Shown in pieces: positions 32,617 through 40,863 of a DNA stretch of 64,000 bases (the first letter of the stretch is position 1; the number at the start of each line of letters is the position of its first letter). The position numbers were made by a program, and so were the translations under genes. Origin of the DNA: JAXFPC01 sp034180005 (lineage in GTDB: Bacteria > Bacillota > Negativicutes > Acidaminococcales > Acidaminococcaceae). The stretch lies in contig JAXFPC010000029.1 in assembly GCA_034180005.1 (NCBI GenBank), positions 1 to 64,000 on the forward strand. Direction: 5' to 3'. Under the pieces are notes generated by a model. That model saw only the letters and a program-made list of their open reading frames with translations. It was not told where the DNA came from and ran no database searches.

Positions 32617-32741
32617 GCATCCGTATCACAGTCGCTCCGAATTATCTTTTGAAAATCCGGAACCACTTCAGTAACGAGAGCGTTATGCGCGCAAAGTCCG
32701 TATCTGCCGAACGCTTCCGTACTGTCCTTAATCACCGATAG

Positions 32742-33827
32742 TCAATGCAGCTTTTGAAAAATAATCCTGTTGAAAAGCAGCTGCCAACTCCTCAGCATTT
32801 CCTCCTGATTTTTCGGCGTTTCTTTTTCAGGCTCCACGCCGAAAGACGCAGCCAGTATGTTTAAAAGTTCTTTTCCGGCGCCACCAGTTTCCTCCGTATC
32901 GATCAGTTGCCAAAGCTTTTGATCCAACAAATGGATATACAGAGAAGTGTACGTCAGGAGAAGGGGATCCTTGGCCGCTCTTTCGGCTTCTATAAGATAA
33001 AGCGGTTTAGTTATCTTCGGATCCTGTTCCTGATAAAGTTGCCAAACAACTTCCGGTGTCACGCCGAAACGTTTCCATCTACGGAAAACATCGTGCTGCA
33101 ACTTAGGATTCAGTCCGGATTGTTTCTCCAAAGCGCGCTTCACAGCCTTGACGACCACTTTCCCTATAAGTTCTCCGAGTTTGGAATGCTTGCCGGCGCC
33201 CTCAAAATACAAGGGGCTTTCACTGTTGGCGATGATAATCGTCTGATCCGTTCCCGATCCTGTGGCCAGCCCGCTGGAATAATTGCTGCCCGCCATTAAT
33301 TCTTGGATGGCGGCCGTCTTAGCCTCCGTGCACGTCACTAAAGCGCGTGCGACAGTTCCCTCAGGCATATCGCAGTCCAAAAGCAGCATGATATTTATTG
33401 TCCCCGGCTTATCCGGTTTCTCAACGGATCTGTAATAATTTGCCGGATCTCCCACTCGTCCTCCATTGGTTTCTATTCCGCCGGTCACGATCGCCGAAAC
33501 GGTAAGCTCCTTGTAGGAAGCTGTTTCCACCACGGCGTTCTCCATGCTGGCGGCTGTCCCCATGCCGCTTACTTTTTCAGGATCCAAAGACAACCTCTCC
33601 GAAATCAGCCGCATATGTTCGACGTAAGTATCCGCCAGCATCTCACAGGGCATTCCCTCTCCCTGTTTACCGTCATGATTATATACGGCAGTATAATCTT
33701 CATGATAACCGCCGTTATAAACCGAAGTGCTCAGTATCTTGCGTTTTCCTTTGAAAAAAATGACTATACTCTTATCATAAAGAAAAGCTTCGTCCCCCGT
33801 TGAAAATTTAAAAATACATTCCGACAT
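32742..33827 (-). CDS. cbiZ: Adenosylcobinamide amidohydrolase
   Basis: A 361-residue cytoplasmic enzyme. CbiZ cleaves the aminopropanol side chain of adenosylcobinamide (and of some pseudo-corrinoids) to cobyrate so that salvaged corrinoids can be rebuilt. Family motifs are VSGMGTAASMENAVVET, VTGGIETNGGRVGDP, GTINIMLLLDCDMPEGTVAR, VTCTEAKTAAIQELM and SNYSSGLATGSGTDQTI. The family core is about 230 residues; the extra C-terminal 120 residues (KRFGVTPEVVWQLYQEQ onward) look helical and are seen fused to other CbiZ proteins. GGAG precedes ATG 33827. Its promoter shares the operator pattern with the nitrogenase-like block, suggesting corrinoid-linked control. Confidence 0.9.
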   Translation of the reverse strand: MSECIFKFSTGDEAFLYDKSIVIFFKGKRKILSTSVYNGGYHEDYTAVYNHDGKQGEGMPCEMLADTYVEHMRLISERLSLDPEKVSGMGTAASMENAVVETASYKELTVSAIVTGGIETNGGRVGDPANYYRSVEKPDKPGTINIMLLLDCDMPEGTVARALVTCTEAKTAAIQELMAGSNYSSGLATGSGTDQTIIIANSESPLYFEGAGKHSKLGELIGKVVVKAVKRALEKQSGLNPKLQHDVFRRWKRFGVTPEVVWQLYQEQDPKITKPLYLIEAERAAKDPLLLTYTSLYIHLLDQKLWQLIDTEETGGAGKELLNILAASFGVEPEKETPKNQEEMLRSWQLLFNRIIFQKLH

Positions 33828-33891
33828 AGCTTACGACTCCTCAAGTTTTAATGTGTAATCGTTGTGTTCGCATCTCCGCCTGTCGTCAGAT

Positions 33892-33920
33892 TTTAAACTA
33901 TATAGCTGTTATATTGTCAA
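33892..33920 (-). promoter_or_regulatory. cbiZ: cbiZ promoter with inverted-repeat operator
   Basis: Minus strand: TTGACA (33920-33915), 17-base spacer ATATAACAGCTATATAG, TTTAAA (33897-33892). The spacer holds a perfect ATATA-ACAGC-TATAT inverted repeat placed where a bound repressor would block polymerase. No cobalamin riboswitch consensus is seen in the 65-base leader. Confidence 0.75.
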
Positions 33921-33957
33921 GAAAAATACTTAGCATTTGTTCCGCGGAAAAGTCCGG

Positions 33958-35421
33958 CTACAAAATGGTTATCCTGCCCTCGACGGCGCTGTCCAAACGC
34001 TGATTACGCAAAAGATATTCCTCCAAAACATTGCGCCCAGAAGTGGAAACGATTCTTTGAGGTCCATTCTTTTCCGTTTCCTCCGGAGTAATGCCCAGAT
34101 TTTTAGCCATATTCAAGTAGTGGTATTCCTGCAAACCTACGGTAAAAATATCTTTGTCCTTTACGGATTTTTCGTTAAAAGTCAGCTCCAACAAATTTTT
34201 GCCGCTTCTGTCGTAGCACATCCGCAGTCCTTTAGAAAATTGATAAAACTCGCTGTGCGCTCCCTGCCACACTTCGTCGCGCACCATATAAAGCAGCATC
34301 CTGCGCAGCTGTTCGCCGGTTACGGTGATCATGTGCACCGCTTCTTCAAAAGGAAAACATTCCACAAGGCTGCTGTAAAGTACCAGAGGGCCCATAGCAG
34401 GAGTACGGATACTGCCCGAAGCCATCAGCATGATATCCAGCCGGAGGCTTTTCTGAAGAATATCCGCGAACAAATTCCCCAACTCTGTTTCCCGATTGCG
34501 CTCCGGATGTGTAAGCTGTCGGCGCAAACGAGTCACTGTCCGCTGATATTTTTTATCGGTCTGCGCCTTATAATTGTCGATAAGTTCTTCTATCGCAGCG
34601 TCCCGGGCGCACGTTTCATCGCTTATCGGCACGATTTTCCATTTGCAGTCCGCAACGCAGTTGTTGTGTGTGTCCACAAGCAAATCGAACCGTCCTATTT
34701 GATTCGTTCCCATACCGGCCTGTACAATTTGGATATTATTCACCACGGCGGGCGCGTCCGGCACCGTATGAGAATGTCCTCCGATTATGACGTCCACGCC
34801 CCAGGCGGGATCCAGTTTCTCCGCCAGCTTCTTGTCCTCTTCAAAGCCGATGTGCGTAAGCAGCACCGTAAAATCTATATCCACCGTATTGTAAACGCTG
34901 CAAATTCTTCCGACCTCTTCGGCGGCCTCTCTTACGTCCACAAAAGATCCGATTAAATTATCTTTCTTCGTCTGTGACAACACTTCTTCCGTAATGATAC
35001 CGATAAACAGTATCTTCATGCCGTCCACTTCCATGATCACATACGGCTCGAACAAGCGCGCGTGATTGGTGCGAATATAAAAATTAGCGTTGATAACGGG
35101 AAATTTAGCGCATTTTTCCAAAAAAAGCAGATGCGCTATACCGTAGTCCGTTTCGTGATTGCCGATACTCACAACATCCGGCGCCAACGCGTTCATAATC
35201 TCTATCGTACTCAAGCCTTGGAATTCGGAATCTATCACGGAACCTCTGAACATATCCCCGGCTATGCAATACAAAGTATGCGGCTCTTCCTGACGAACTT
35301 TGCTCACATAACCTGACAGCATACTTACTCCGCCTATGAGTTCCTCATCGATCTTTTCCGCTAAAAAATCCCCGTGCATATCGTTGGAATGCAGCAATAC
35401 CAGCTTTTTATAACGTCCCAT
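33958..35421 (-). CDS. 5'-nucleotidase/2',3'-cyclic phosphodiesterase-type metallophosphatase
   Basis: A 487-residue two-domain phosphohydrolase. The N-terminal metallophosphatase has LLHSNDMHGDF, CIAGDMFRGSV, SIGNHETDYG (Asn-His-Glu) and VIIGGHSHTVPD, giving the di-metal centre. The C-terminal 5'-nucleotidase domain starts near residue 310 with ETELGNLFADIL and contains SGSIRTPAMG. No signal peptide is visible, so unlike UshA it appears cytoplasmic. It might act on nucleotide-loop parts of salvaged corrinoids or simply on nucleotides; only proximity to cbiZ suggests the former. Its 3' end lies 38 bp from the cbiZ -35 box. Confidence 0.9.
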   Translation of the reverse strand: MGRYKKLVLLHSNDMHGDFLAEKIDEELIGGVSMLSGYVSKVRQEEPHTLYCIAGDMFRGSVIDSEFQGLSTIEIMNALAPDVVSIGNHETDYGIAHLLFLEKCAKFPVINANFYIRTNHARLFEPYVIMEVDGMKILFIGIITEEVLSQTKKDNLIGSFVDVREAAEEVGRICSVYNTVDIDFTVLLTHIGFEEDKKLAEKLDPAWGVDVIIGGHSHTVPDAPAVVNNIQIVQAGMGTNQIGRFDLLVDTHNNCVADCKWKIVPISDETCARDAAIEELIDNYKAQTDKKYQRTVTRLRRQLTHPERNRETELGNLFADILQKSLRLDIMLMASGSIRTPAMGPLVLYSSLVECFPFEEAVHMITVTGEQLRRMLLYMVRDEVWQGAHSEFYQFSKGLRMCYDRSGKNLLELTFNEKSVKDKDIFTVGLQEYHYLNMAKNLGITPEETEKNGPQRIVSTSGRNVLEEYLLRNQRLDSAVEGRITIL

Positions 35422-35880
35422 CGCCTTACAAGCTCCTATTATAATTTTTTAATGCACACTCTAAGAATTTTATAACTGCAAAATTCTTTTTATGCTTAAT
35501 CCTCAGCATTATAACCTGAAACACTTCCACGCCCTAATTATAAAACACATCGCGCCTTTCGTCAAAACAGAGCCGTCTTAAAAAGTTGTCTCTACGCCAT
35601 GCTTTCAGCTTATAGCAACGCTGCCGCCCGGTTGTTGCTGAAGTCCTCCGCTTTTTTTGTCGCCATAAATTACCTTTCCTTGTCACAATATTGCCTGAAC
35701 AACTTTATTGTGTGCGGAAAAGTAATTTTTTACATAACAATCGTCGCGCACCCGCAGCGCGGGCGGCAAACAGCTTTTGCCCTCGTAAATAATCGGCGGA
35801 AGCGCGTAAAGTGAAACTGACCGAGAAATCTCCCTGCCCCATGGACGGCAGTGAACGGGAGTCGCAGCGCTGCTGCCCAC
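35422..35880. other. Gene-poor stretch without a supported gene
   Basis: About 460 bases hold no convincing reading frame. Two short frames (35599-35814 plus, 35683-35880 minus) have no ribosome-binding site or family features. On the minus strand a possible 18-codon frame starts near 35667 after GGAAAGG; it is too short to call. Confidence 0.5.
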
Positions 35881-35907
35881 AACCTGCTGATTACAAAACA
35901 GCAGGTT
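35881..35907. repeat. Hairpin sharing 13 bases with the tRNA-Thr anticodon arm
   Basis: AACCTGCTG (35881-35889) pairs with CAGCAGGTT (35899-35907). ACCTGCTGATTAC here recurs exactly in the tRNA gene at about 35982-35994. This may be a tRNA remnant or an old integration scar. Confidence 0.5.
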
Positions 35908-35910
35908 AGG

Positions 35911-35946
35911 AAAATTAAAAACCCCGGACTGATGTCCGGGGTTGTT
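35911..35946 (-). terminator. Terminator of tRNA-Thr
   Basis: ACCCCGGAC (35921-35929) pairs with GTCCGGGGT (35934-35942) around a 4-base loop; on the minus strand TTTTTAATTTT follows, 11 bases after the encoded CCA. Confidence 0.88.
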
Positions 35947-35952
35947 TTTTAC

Positions 35953-36028
35953 TGGAGCTGCTGACGGGACTTGAACCTGCGACCTGCTGATTACGAATCA
36001 GCTGCTCTACCAACTGAGCTACAGCAGC
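35953..36028 (-). tRNA. tRNA-Thr(CGT)
   Basis: A 76-base cloverleaf on the minus strand. The acceptor stem GCTGCTG pairs with CAGCAGC, the D arm has AGCTCAGTTGGTAGAGC, the anticodon loop is TTCGTAA with anticodon CGT (reads ACG, threonine), the T loop is TTCAAGT and CCA is encoded. The T stem GCAGG/CCCGT has an A-C mismatch at the middle pair (51-63) and a G-T end pair. That is unusual but not enough to call it broken. Confidence 0.93.
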
Positions 36029-36063
36029 AATTTGAAATTTTGCGAAAAAATTCTTTTCTCCGC

Positions 36064-36483
36064 TTACACCTGCGTCTCCTTGGCGGCTTCCGCGCGCGCA
36101 GCGGCGATTTCGGCTTTGGTTCTGCGCTTTCTCACCTTTTTTATGCTGTTGATACCGGCTTTCTTGATAACCTTGATCAGCTCCGATATGATATGCAGTT
36201 CATCGGCCGAACAATCCTTCAACAGTTCCGACATCTCGTTGCAATAGATCTGCTCGCTGCGCTGAATGTTATCGCACAGCAGCTCGTCCACGGACACGTC
36301 CAAAACATTGGCAAGGTGTATTATAGTCGGCAAGCCGAGTTTGGTGTTGCCGGTTTCGATGTTGCTGATATGCGGTGTGGATAGACCGGTGAGCTGGGCA
36401 ATTTTGCCTTGCGTCATACCGTTGCGCGTTCTGGCCGCTTTTATTCTCAGCCCGATAGCTTTATAATTTATATCCAACGCCAC
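36064..36483 (-). CDS. XRE-family helix-turn-helix regulator
   Basis: A 139-residue cytoplasmic regulator. The N-terminal Cro/C1-type domain (residues about 10-65) reads GLRIKAARTRNGMTQGKIAQ and STPHISNIETGNTKLGLPT. The middle is a short helical region (about 80-110) and the tail is lysine/arginine/alanine-rich (KKVRKRRTKAEIAAARAE), possibly a non-specific DNA-binding extension. GTG start at 36483 has AAGGAAG upstream. It lies next to a tRNA gene and upstream of nothing on its strand, so its targets are not indicated. It could be a prophage-type or housekeeping repressor. Confidence 0.88.
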   Translation of the reverse strand: MALDINYKAIGLRIKAARTRNGMTQGKIAQLTGLSTPHISNIETGNTKLGLPTIIHLANVLDVSVDELLCDNIQRSEQIYCNEMSELLKDCSADELHIISELIKVIKKAGINSIKKVRKRRTKAEIAAARAEAAKETQV

Positions 36484-36589
36484 AAACTTCCTTTCAAATC
36501 AACTATTCATAGATTATAAATTAAAATTACTTAAAATGCAATACTAAAAAAATGCAATCCGCTGAAAGTCCGCAAAATTCATTTTTATT

Positions 36590-37879
36590 TTACAAGCTGC
36601 CGCTCTTGAGCAGCGGAACGGTAAGGCTGCCCTGAGGCATCAGAACAATCTTGTAATCTTCAGGGACGTAACGCTCCGCCAATTTTAAGGCTTCCTCGAC
36701 AGAATCGACGGCGGCCTCGAACAACAAATCTTTCGCCAGTTTTTTATCCAAAGCGGACACCAAAATGAACCGGGCTTTCTTCATCAGCCTGGTCACGGCG
36801 AAAGCCTTGTGCGCTCCTATGACAAAATTTTCCTCCAGCTTCGCTTTGATCGCGTCCGGCGACGGGTTTTCCCGCAAAGCTTTCTCAAGATTGGCGCTGC
36901 CGCTTCCTTCTTCGCACTCGCCGATGATAATCACGACGCCGCCCTCTTTTACGGCGCACCAGGCGTTGTCCATCGTCTTTTGCAGCTGGTAGATATTGAT
37001 GTCTTTGGGATAGCCGCCGCAGCTTGCGATGACGACATCGGCGGGAGCTTCTATCTCCGCGCCGTAAACCTGATCCACAAACTTACACGCTTCCAAATGA
37101 GCCTGTCGCCAATCGCCGGCGAAAATCCTGAGAAAATTCTTCTTGGCGTCCAAGACAACATTGAACAAAAACAGTCGATGTTCCGCGGCGAATAAACTCA
37201 CGCCCTCCATCTGATCTTCGTAAACGGGATTGCCTGCCAGTTTTCCGAGTTTCGCTTCCGGATGCATCATCAGGCTGTGATTTTTGCGTACTGTTTCCAT
37301 TGCGGCCACACCCGGCAAAATCGCTTTGCGTCCGCCGCCAAATCCGCTGAAAAAATGGTGCACGATAGAGCCTGTCAGAATGACCAGATCGACGTCACAA
37401 ATCAGTTTGTTTAGCATCACCGGTGTACCGAAAGACGTTTCTCCGAAATATTCAAAGTCTTCCGCCTTATTGCAGTTGCTGTTATACATGGGTAAGCGCG
37501 CCGCGACGTCTTCGCCCACGGCGACGCGCATTTCTTCTTCCGTCATGTCGCGGTGAGTTCCTAAAGCAAAAACTATGCGCATGTCTTCATCTTTAACGCC
37601 AAGCTTATTCATTTCGTCCACTAAAAGCGGCATAAATTCATGACTGTTGGCTACGCGCGTGGGATCATTGCAAATAAACGCCACCTTGCAGCCGGGCTGT
37701 ACCAATCTGTCTAGGGGCTCTTCTCCCACAGGATGATACAAAGCGTCCAACACGGCTTGCCTGAGATCCGGCAGCGTAGGAAATTCGGCAACTTTCACTT
37801 CGCCGATAACTTTATCCGCAGGTACGGAAAAATTTTTGTACCCATGACCGTATTTATAAGAACATTGCAACATATTCAT
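36590..37879 (-). CDS. larA: Nickel-dependent lactate racemase-family protein
   Basis: A 429-residue cytoplasmic enzyme of the LarA family, which uses a nickel-pincer nucleotide cofactor bound to lysine to racemise lactate or other 2-hydroxyacids. Catalytic and cofactor residues are preserved at near-identical positions: H109 (LGTHRDM), H174/H175 (SIVHHFFSG), K185 (GGGRKAILPG) and H201 (RKNHSLM), matching H108, H174, K184 and H200 of the Lactobacillus plantarum enzyme. GGAGGTGG precedes ATG 37879. No larB/C/E cofactor genes lie nearby. Since the family has diverse 2-hydroxyacid substrates, lactate itself is probable but not proven. Confidence 0.88.
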   Translation of the reverse strand: MNMLQCSYKYGHGYKNFSVPADKVIGEVKVAEFPTLPDLRQAVLDALYHPVGEEPLDRLVQPGCKVAFICNDPTRVANSHEFMPLLVDEMNKLGVKDEDMRIVFALGTHRDMTEEEMRVAVGEDVAARLPMYNSNCNKAEDFEYFGETSFGTPVMLNKLICDVDLVILTGSIVHHFFSGFGGGRKAILPGVAAMETVRKNHSLMMHPEAKLGKLAGNPVYEDQMEGVSLFAAEHRLFLFNVVLDAKKNFLRIFAGDWRQAHLEACKFVDQVYGAEIEAPADVVIASCGGYPKDINIYQLQKTMDNAWCAVKEGGVVIIIGECEEGSGSANLEKALRENPSPDAIKAKLEENFVIGAHKAFAVTRLMKKARFILVSALDKKLAKDLLFEAAVDSVEEALKLAERYVPEDYKIVLMPQGSLTVPLLKSGSL

Positions 37880-37955
37880 AAGCCACCTCCGCGTCGATAA
37901 AAATCACATAAAATTCTCCACGACTACATTGTACCACAACAAAATATTTTTCAAC

Positions 37956-38840
37956 TCATTTTTTCGGCAGGGACAGCAACGCTACCGTTAAAATTATCGC
38001 TCCCATACCGAAAAGATCCGGCCAAGTAAGCTCCGTTCCCAAAAGCAATACCATGAAGATGATCGAAGCCAGCGGTTCCGCGCAGGAAATCAAACTTGCC
38101 TTAGTCGGTCCTATAATCTGCAAACCGCTCAAATACATGGCGTAGCTGAGAATAGTAGCTCCGAAAAGCAAATATGTCAGTGCTGCGGCAGCGTAAATAT
38201 CCCACGTTCCGTAAATTGTAAAAGGATTACGCCACAAAATCAAAAAAACTCCTGAAAGTAGCTGCCCCCAACCGATAACCGTCGTCGTGGAAAAGCGCTG
38301 CAGCATTTCCACCGGCATCACCGTATAGTATGCGTAAGTCAAAGCGGAAATAATACCTACAACCAAAGCGGCAGGAGAAATAGCCAGACTGTCGCTCCTG
38401 CCGTGAGTGGAGATGAGAAACACCCCTGTCATCGCGCCGCAGATTCCTATAATTTCTCTGAGTTCCGGCATTTTTTTCTTGCGCCACGCCATCCACAGCA
38501 TAATATAAATCGGCGCCGTATACTGCAAAACTGTAGCCGTAGCCGCGTTGCACAAAGCTATGGTGTAATAAAATCCCAGCTGCGCTCCTAAAATACCTAT
38601 GAAAGAAAATTTCAAAATATCCGACGGACATATCTGCGGCAGGCGAAAAATATTTTCTTTTTTCACCGCCGCGCTGTAAAAAAGAAAAATAACTCCGGCC
38701 ATAATCTGCCGCACCATCACCAGCCATACCGCGTCCGTACCGTAATTGTTGAACAGATACTGGCCGGCAACGCCGCCGAGTCCCCATGCCGAAGCGGCGA
38801 TGAGAATCAGGACCGTTCCTTTGATAATGTCGATGTGCAT
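37956..38840 (-). CDS. EamA/DMT-superfamily transporter
   Basis: A 294-residue inner-membrane protein with ten hydrophobic segments arranged as two five-helix repeats. The first repeat has SAWGLGGVAGQYLFNNYG and YYTIALCNAATATVLQYTAP; the second has GPTKASLISCAEPLASIIF, the typical EamA end motif. Such proteins export or import metabolites such as amino acids; nothing here shows the substrate. It follows the Mrp-type module after a hairpin and is not coupled to it. Confidence 0.9.
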   Translation of the reverse strand: MHIDIIKGTVLILIAASAWGLGGVAGQYLFNNYGTDAVWLVMVRQIMAGVIFLFYSAAVKKENIFRLPQICPSDILKFSFIGILGAQLGFYYTIALCNAATATVLQYTAPIYIMLWMAWRKKKMPELREIIGICGAMTGVFLISTHGRSDSLAISPAALVVGIISALTYAYYTVMPVEMLQRFSTTTVIGWGQLLSGVFLILWRNPFTIYGTWDIYAAAALTYLLFGATILSYAMYLSGLQIIGPTKASLISCAEPLASIIFMVLLLGTELTWPDLFGMGAIILTVALLSLPKK

Positions 38841-38869
38841 CTTTCAACCTCCGGCAAGCGATAAATTAA

Positions 38870-38891
38870 GCGGATGTCTTGAGACATCCGC
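38870..38891 (-). terminator. Hairpin at the end of the Mrp-type operon
   Basis: GCGGATGTCT (38870-38879) pairs with AGACATCCGC (38882-38891) around a tight TG loop; on the minus strand TAATTTAT follows. Likely terminator of the eleven-gene operon. Confidence 0.65.
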
Positions 38892-38900
38892 CGAGGCGCG

Positions 38901-40634
38901 CTACAAACGAGCCAAAAAATAACCTATGGTGCTCACCAGAACGGTGAGCATAATCATCATCGGATCAGCTATGGACGTGCGATAATTGTCAGGATTGTAA
39001 TGGGTGCGTTTCCGAAAAGGCTTGGCATCAAGAAAATCCATCGGATTAGAAGTAAGCGAGGTAAAGCTTTCATAAATGCCGCCCCAAACGCTGCCCAAAG
39101 CGCTGCACAAGGCGCAGAAGACAAAACTGCACTCTCTGATGACAAGAGCCAAAGGTTTACGATATAACCAATCGGTATCCAAACTGATGGCCGTGTGCGG
39201 CTCCATCTTTTTCAGATACATCATGAAAGGAAGCATGGCTGCGCCCAACATCTGCACATAAGTCAATACATGTTCCGGCAGAAACGGTTTATATTCCGGA
39301 GCCGCAAAAGGCAGATACTGATACAGAAGCCCCGGCTGCACGCCGTACAAAAAGCAGAGGAACGCGCTCACGCACATGGCCGCCTCCATATTCCACGGCA
39401 GCGGAGTCTTCAGCTCCGATCCTTTATCCTCGCCGCGCAGGAAAATGAAGTAGCCCATCTTCAGAGGAATCGACAAAAAAGTACCGATACTTGCCAGCTC
39501 AAGCAGCGTATAAACTACACCGTGTCCTGCCGCCGCAGCCGCATTGACCGTTATGGCCTTGCTTACGAAACCGTTGAACAGCGGAATGCCGGAAATGGAA
39601 AACGCCGCAGCGAAGAAGCAAATACACACTAAAGGCATACGTTTCGCCAGATTGCCGAGCTTATTGATCTCTCTTATTCCGGTGACGTAAATAACCGCTC
39701 CGGCGCACATAAAGAGCAAAGATTTAAAAAGAATGTCGCAAAAAGCATGGGCCGTCGCTCCGTTCATGGACAGTCCCGTACCGATGCCTACGCCGGCGAC
39801 CATGAAGCCGGTTTGGCTTATGATGTGATGCGCCAAAAGTCTGCGCATATCATTTTCCATGATGGCGTAGCACGCTCCGTACAGAGCCATCAGCACTCCG
39901 CCCCACATCATCAGGTCGTAACCCGGAAAAATTCGCAGCAACGCGTAAACCGCCACCTTGGTCGTCAGGCAGCTCATAAAAACGCCGCCCGTTATGGTGG
40001 AATTCGAATAGGCATCGACCAGCCAACCGTTTACCGGAGGCATCGCCACATTGACGCATACTCCCACAAGGATCGCCCAAAAAGCAAGATCATGAGCGCC
40101 GCCGGTCAAAGCTGTGATAGTGGAGCTGCCTTCGTGCAGCTTCAGGAAGATTCCGAAAAGCAGAATATTGCCGCCCAGCATGTGGACCAAAATATACCGC
40201 AGACCCGCTCTTCTCGACTCGGGCGTTCGCCTGCACCACACAAGAAAAAGCGAAGACAAGGCGATCGATTCCCAAAAAAAGATAAACGACAGCCAATCTT
40301 TCGCCAGACAGACGCTGATCGCTCCTCCGGCATACGCCAACGCGCACAGCGCTTCCATCCTGCTTTCATTATGCGCTGCATAAAGTCCGCAGACGCATGC
40401 CAGAACAGAAAAAATGAACGTGAAAATCCAGCTCAATTTATCAACGTAAATCGGCGTCATCTGTTGCCCGACAAAATCGAAGCTGTATGCAAATCCCAAC
40501 GGCAGCGTATAAGCTTTGTAAAGCGCAAGCAGCGGACCGGCAACCAAAAGCAGTCCCCGCAGTTTACGCGGAGCCGTCAAGGCCGCCAATCCTGCCAAAA
40601 TAAGAATAATTCCGGGGTGGAAGATATCACTCAT
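38901..40634 (-). CDS. ND5/NuoL-like proton-conducting subunit
   Basis: A 577-residue inner-membrane protein of the NuoL/M/N-MrpA/D family, with about fourteen hydrophobic segments. Visible channel-region residues are FFWESIALSSLFLVW (conserved Glu), NVAMPPVNGWLVDAYSN and LAHHIISQTGFMVAG. It starts at 40634 (MSDIFHPGII) behind GAGGTGAGG, overlapping the small gene before it by 8 bp. It is the last and longest antiporter-like subunit of the operon and may stand in for the N-terminal part of MrpA. It moves H+ or Na+ as part of the whole complex. Confidence 0.88.
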   Translation of the reverse strand: MSDIFHPGIILILAGLAALTAPRKLRGLLLVAGPLLALYKAYTLPLGFAYSFDFVGQQMTPIYVDKLSWIFTFIFSVLACVCGLYAAHNESRMEALCALAYAGGAISVCLAKDWLSFIFFWESIALSSLFLVWCRRTPESRRAGLRYILVHMLGGNILLFGIFLKLHEGSSTITALTGGAHDLAFWAILVGVCVNVAMPPVNGWLVDAYSNSTITGGVFMSCLTTKVAVYALLRIFPGYDLMMWGGVLMALYGACYAIMENDMRRLLAHHIISQTGFMVAGVGIGTGLSMNGATAHAFCDILFKSLLFMCAGAVIYVTGIREINKLGNLAKRMPLVCICFFAAAFSISGIPLFNGFVSKAITVNAAAAAGHGVVYTLLELASIGTFLSIPLKMGYFIFLRGEDKGSELKTPLPWNMEAAMCVSAFLCFLYGVQPGLLYQYLPFAAPEYKPFLPEHVLTYVQMLGAAMLPFMMYLKKMEPHTAISLDTDWLYRKPLALVIRECSFVFCALCSALGSVWGGIYESFTSLTSNPMDFLDAKPFRKRTHYNPDNYRTSIADPMMIMLTVLVSTIGYFLARL

Positions 40635-40863
40635 TTTCCTCACCTCCGTCATCATAATAGTCTTCATCACGCTGCAGCAGACGCGCCATAACCGCTTTGG
40701 AGATAAAAATCAGCGTCCAGCAGCCGACAAAACCGAAAAATATACTGTAACCGAAAGGCAGCGGCCACCATGACGGGCTATGCATATGTACGCCCAACAA
40801 TTCGGCAACTGCGGAAGTCAACAGGATGGCTGCGCACAGCAAGGAAACTTTCTTTTTATCCAT
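40627..40863 (-). CDS. Small two-helix membrane protein of the Mrp-type operon
   Basis: A 78-residue protein starting MDKKKVSLLCAAILLTSAVA with two membrane segments (about residues 6-24 and 36-58) and a very acidic tail (RDEDYYDDGGEENE). It is placed between two ND5-like genes, overlapping both by a few bases, which argues for translation and complex membership. I do not recognise a family; small accessory subunits of this kind occur in multisubunit antiporter and hydrogenase clusters. Its role is presumably structural. Confidence 0.75.
   Translation of the reverse strand: MDKKKVSLLCAAILLTSAVAELLGVHMHSPSWWPLPFGYSIFFGFVGCWTLIFISKAVMARLLQRDEDYYDDGGEENE

Noticed and set aside
33828..33891. Cobalamin riboswitch before cbiZ
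   Set aside because: The leader is too short and lacks the B12-box consensus; none was seen elsewhere in the window.
35599..35880. Short frames in the gene-poor stretch
   Set aside because: No ribosome-binding sites, no recognisable motifs, low-quality composition.
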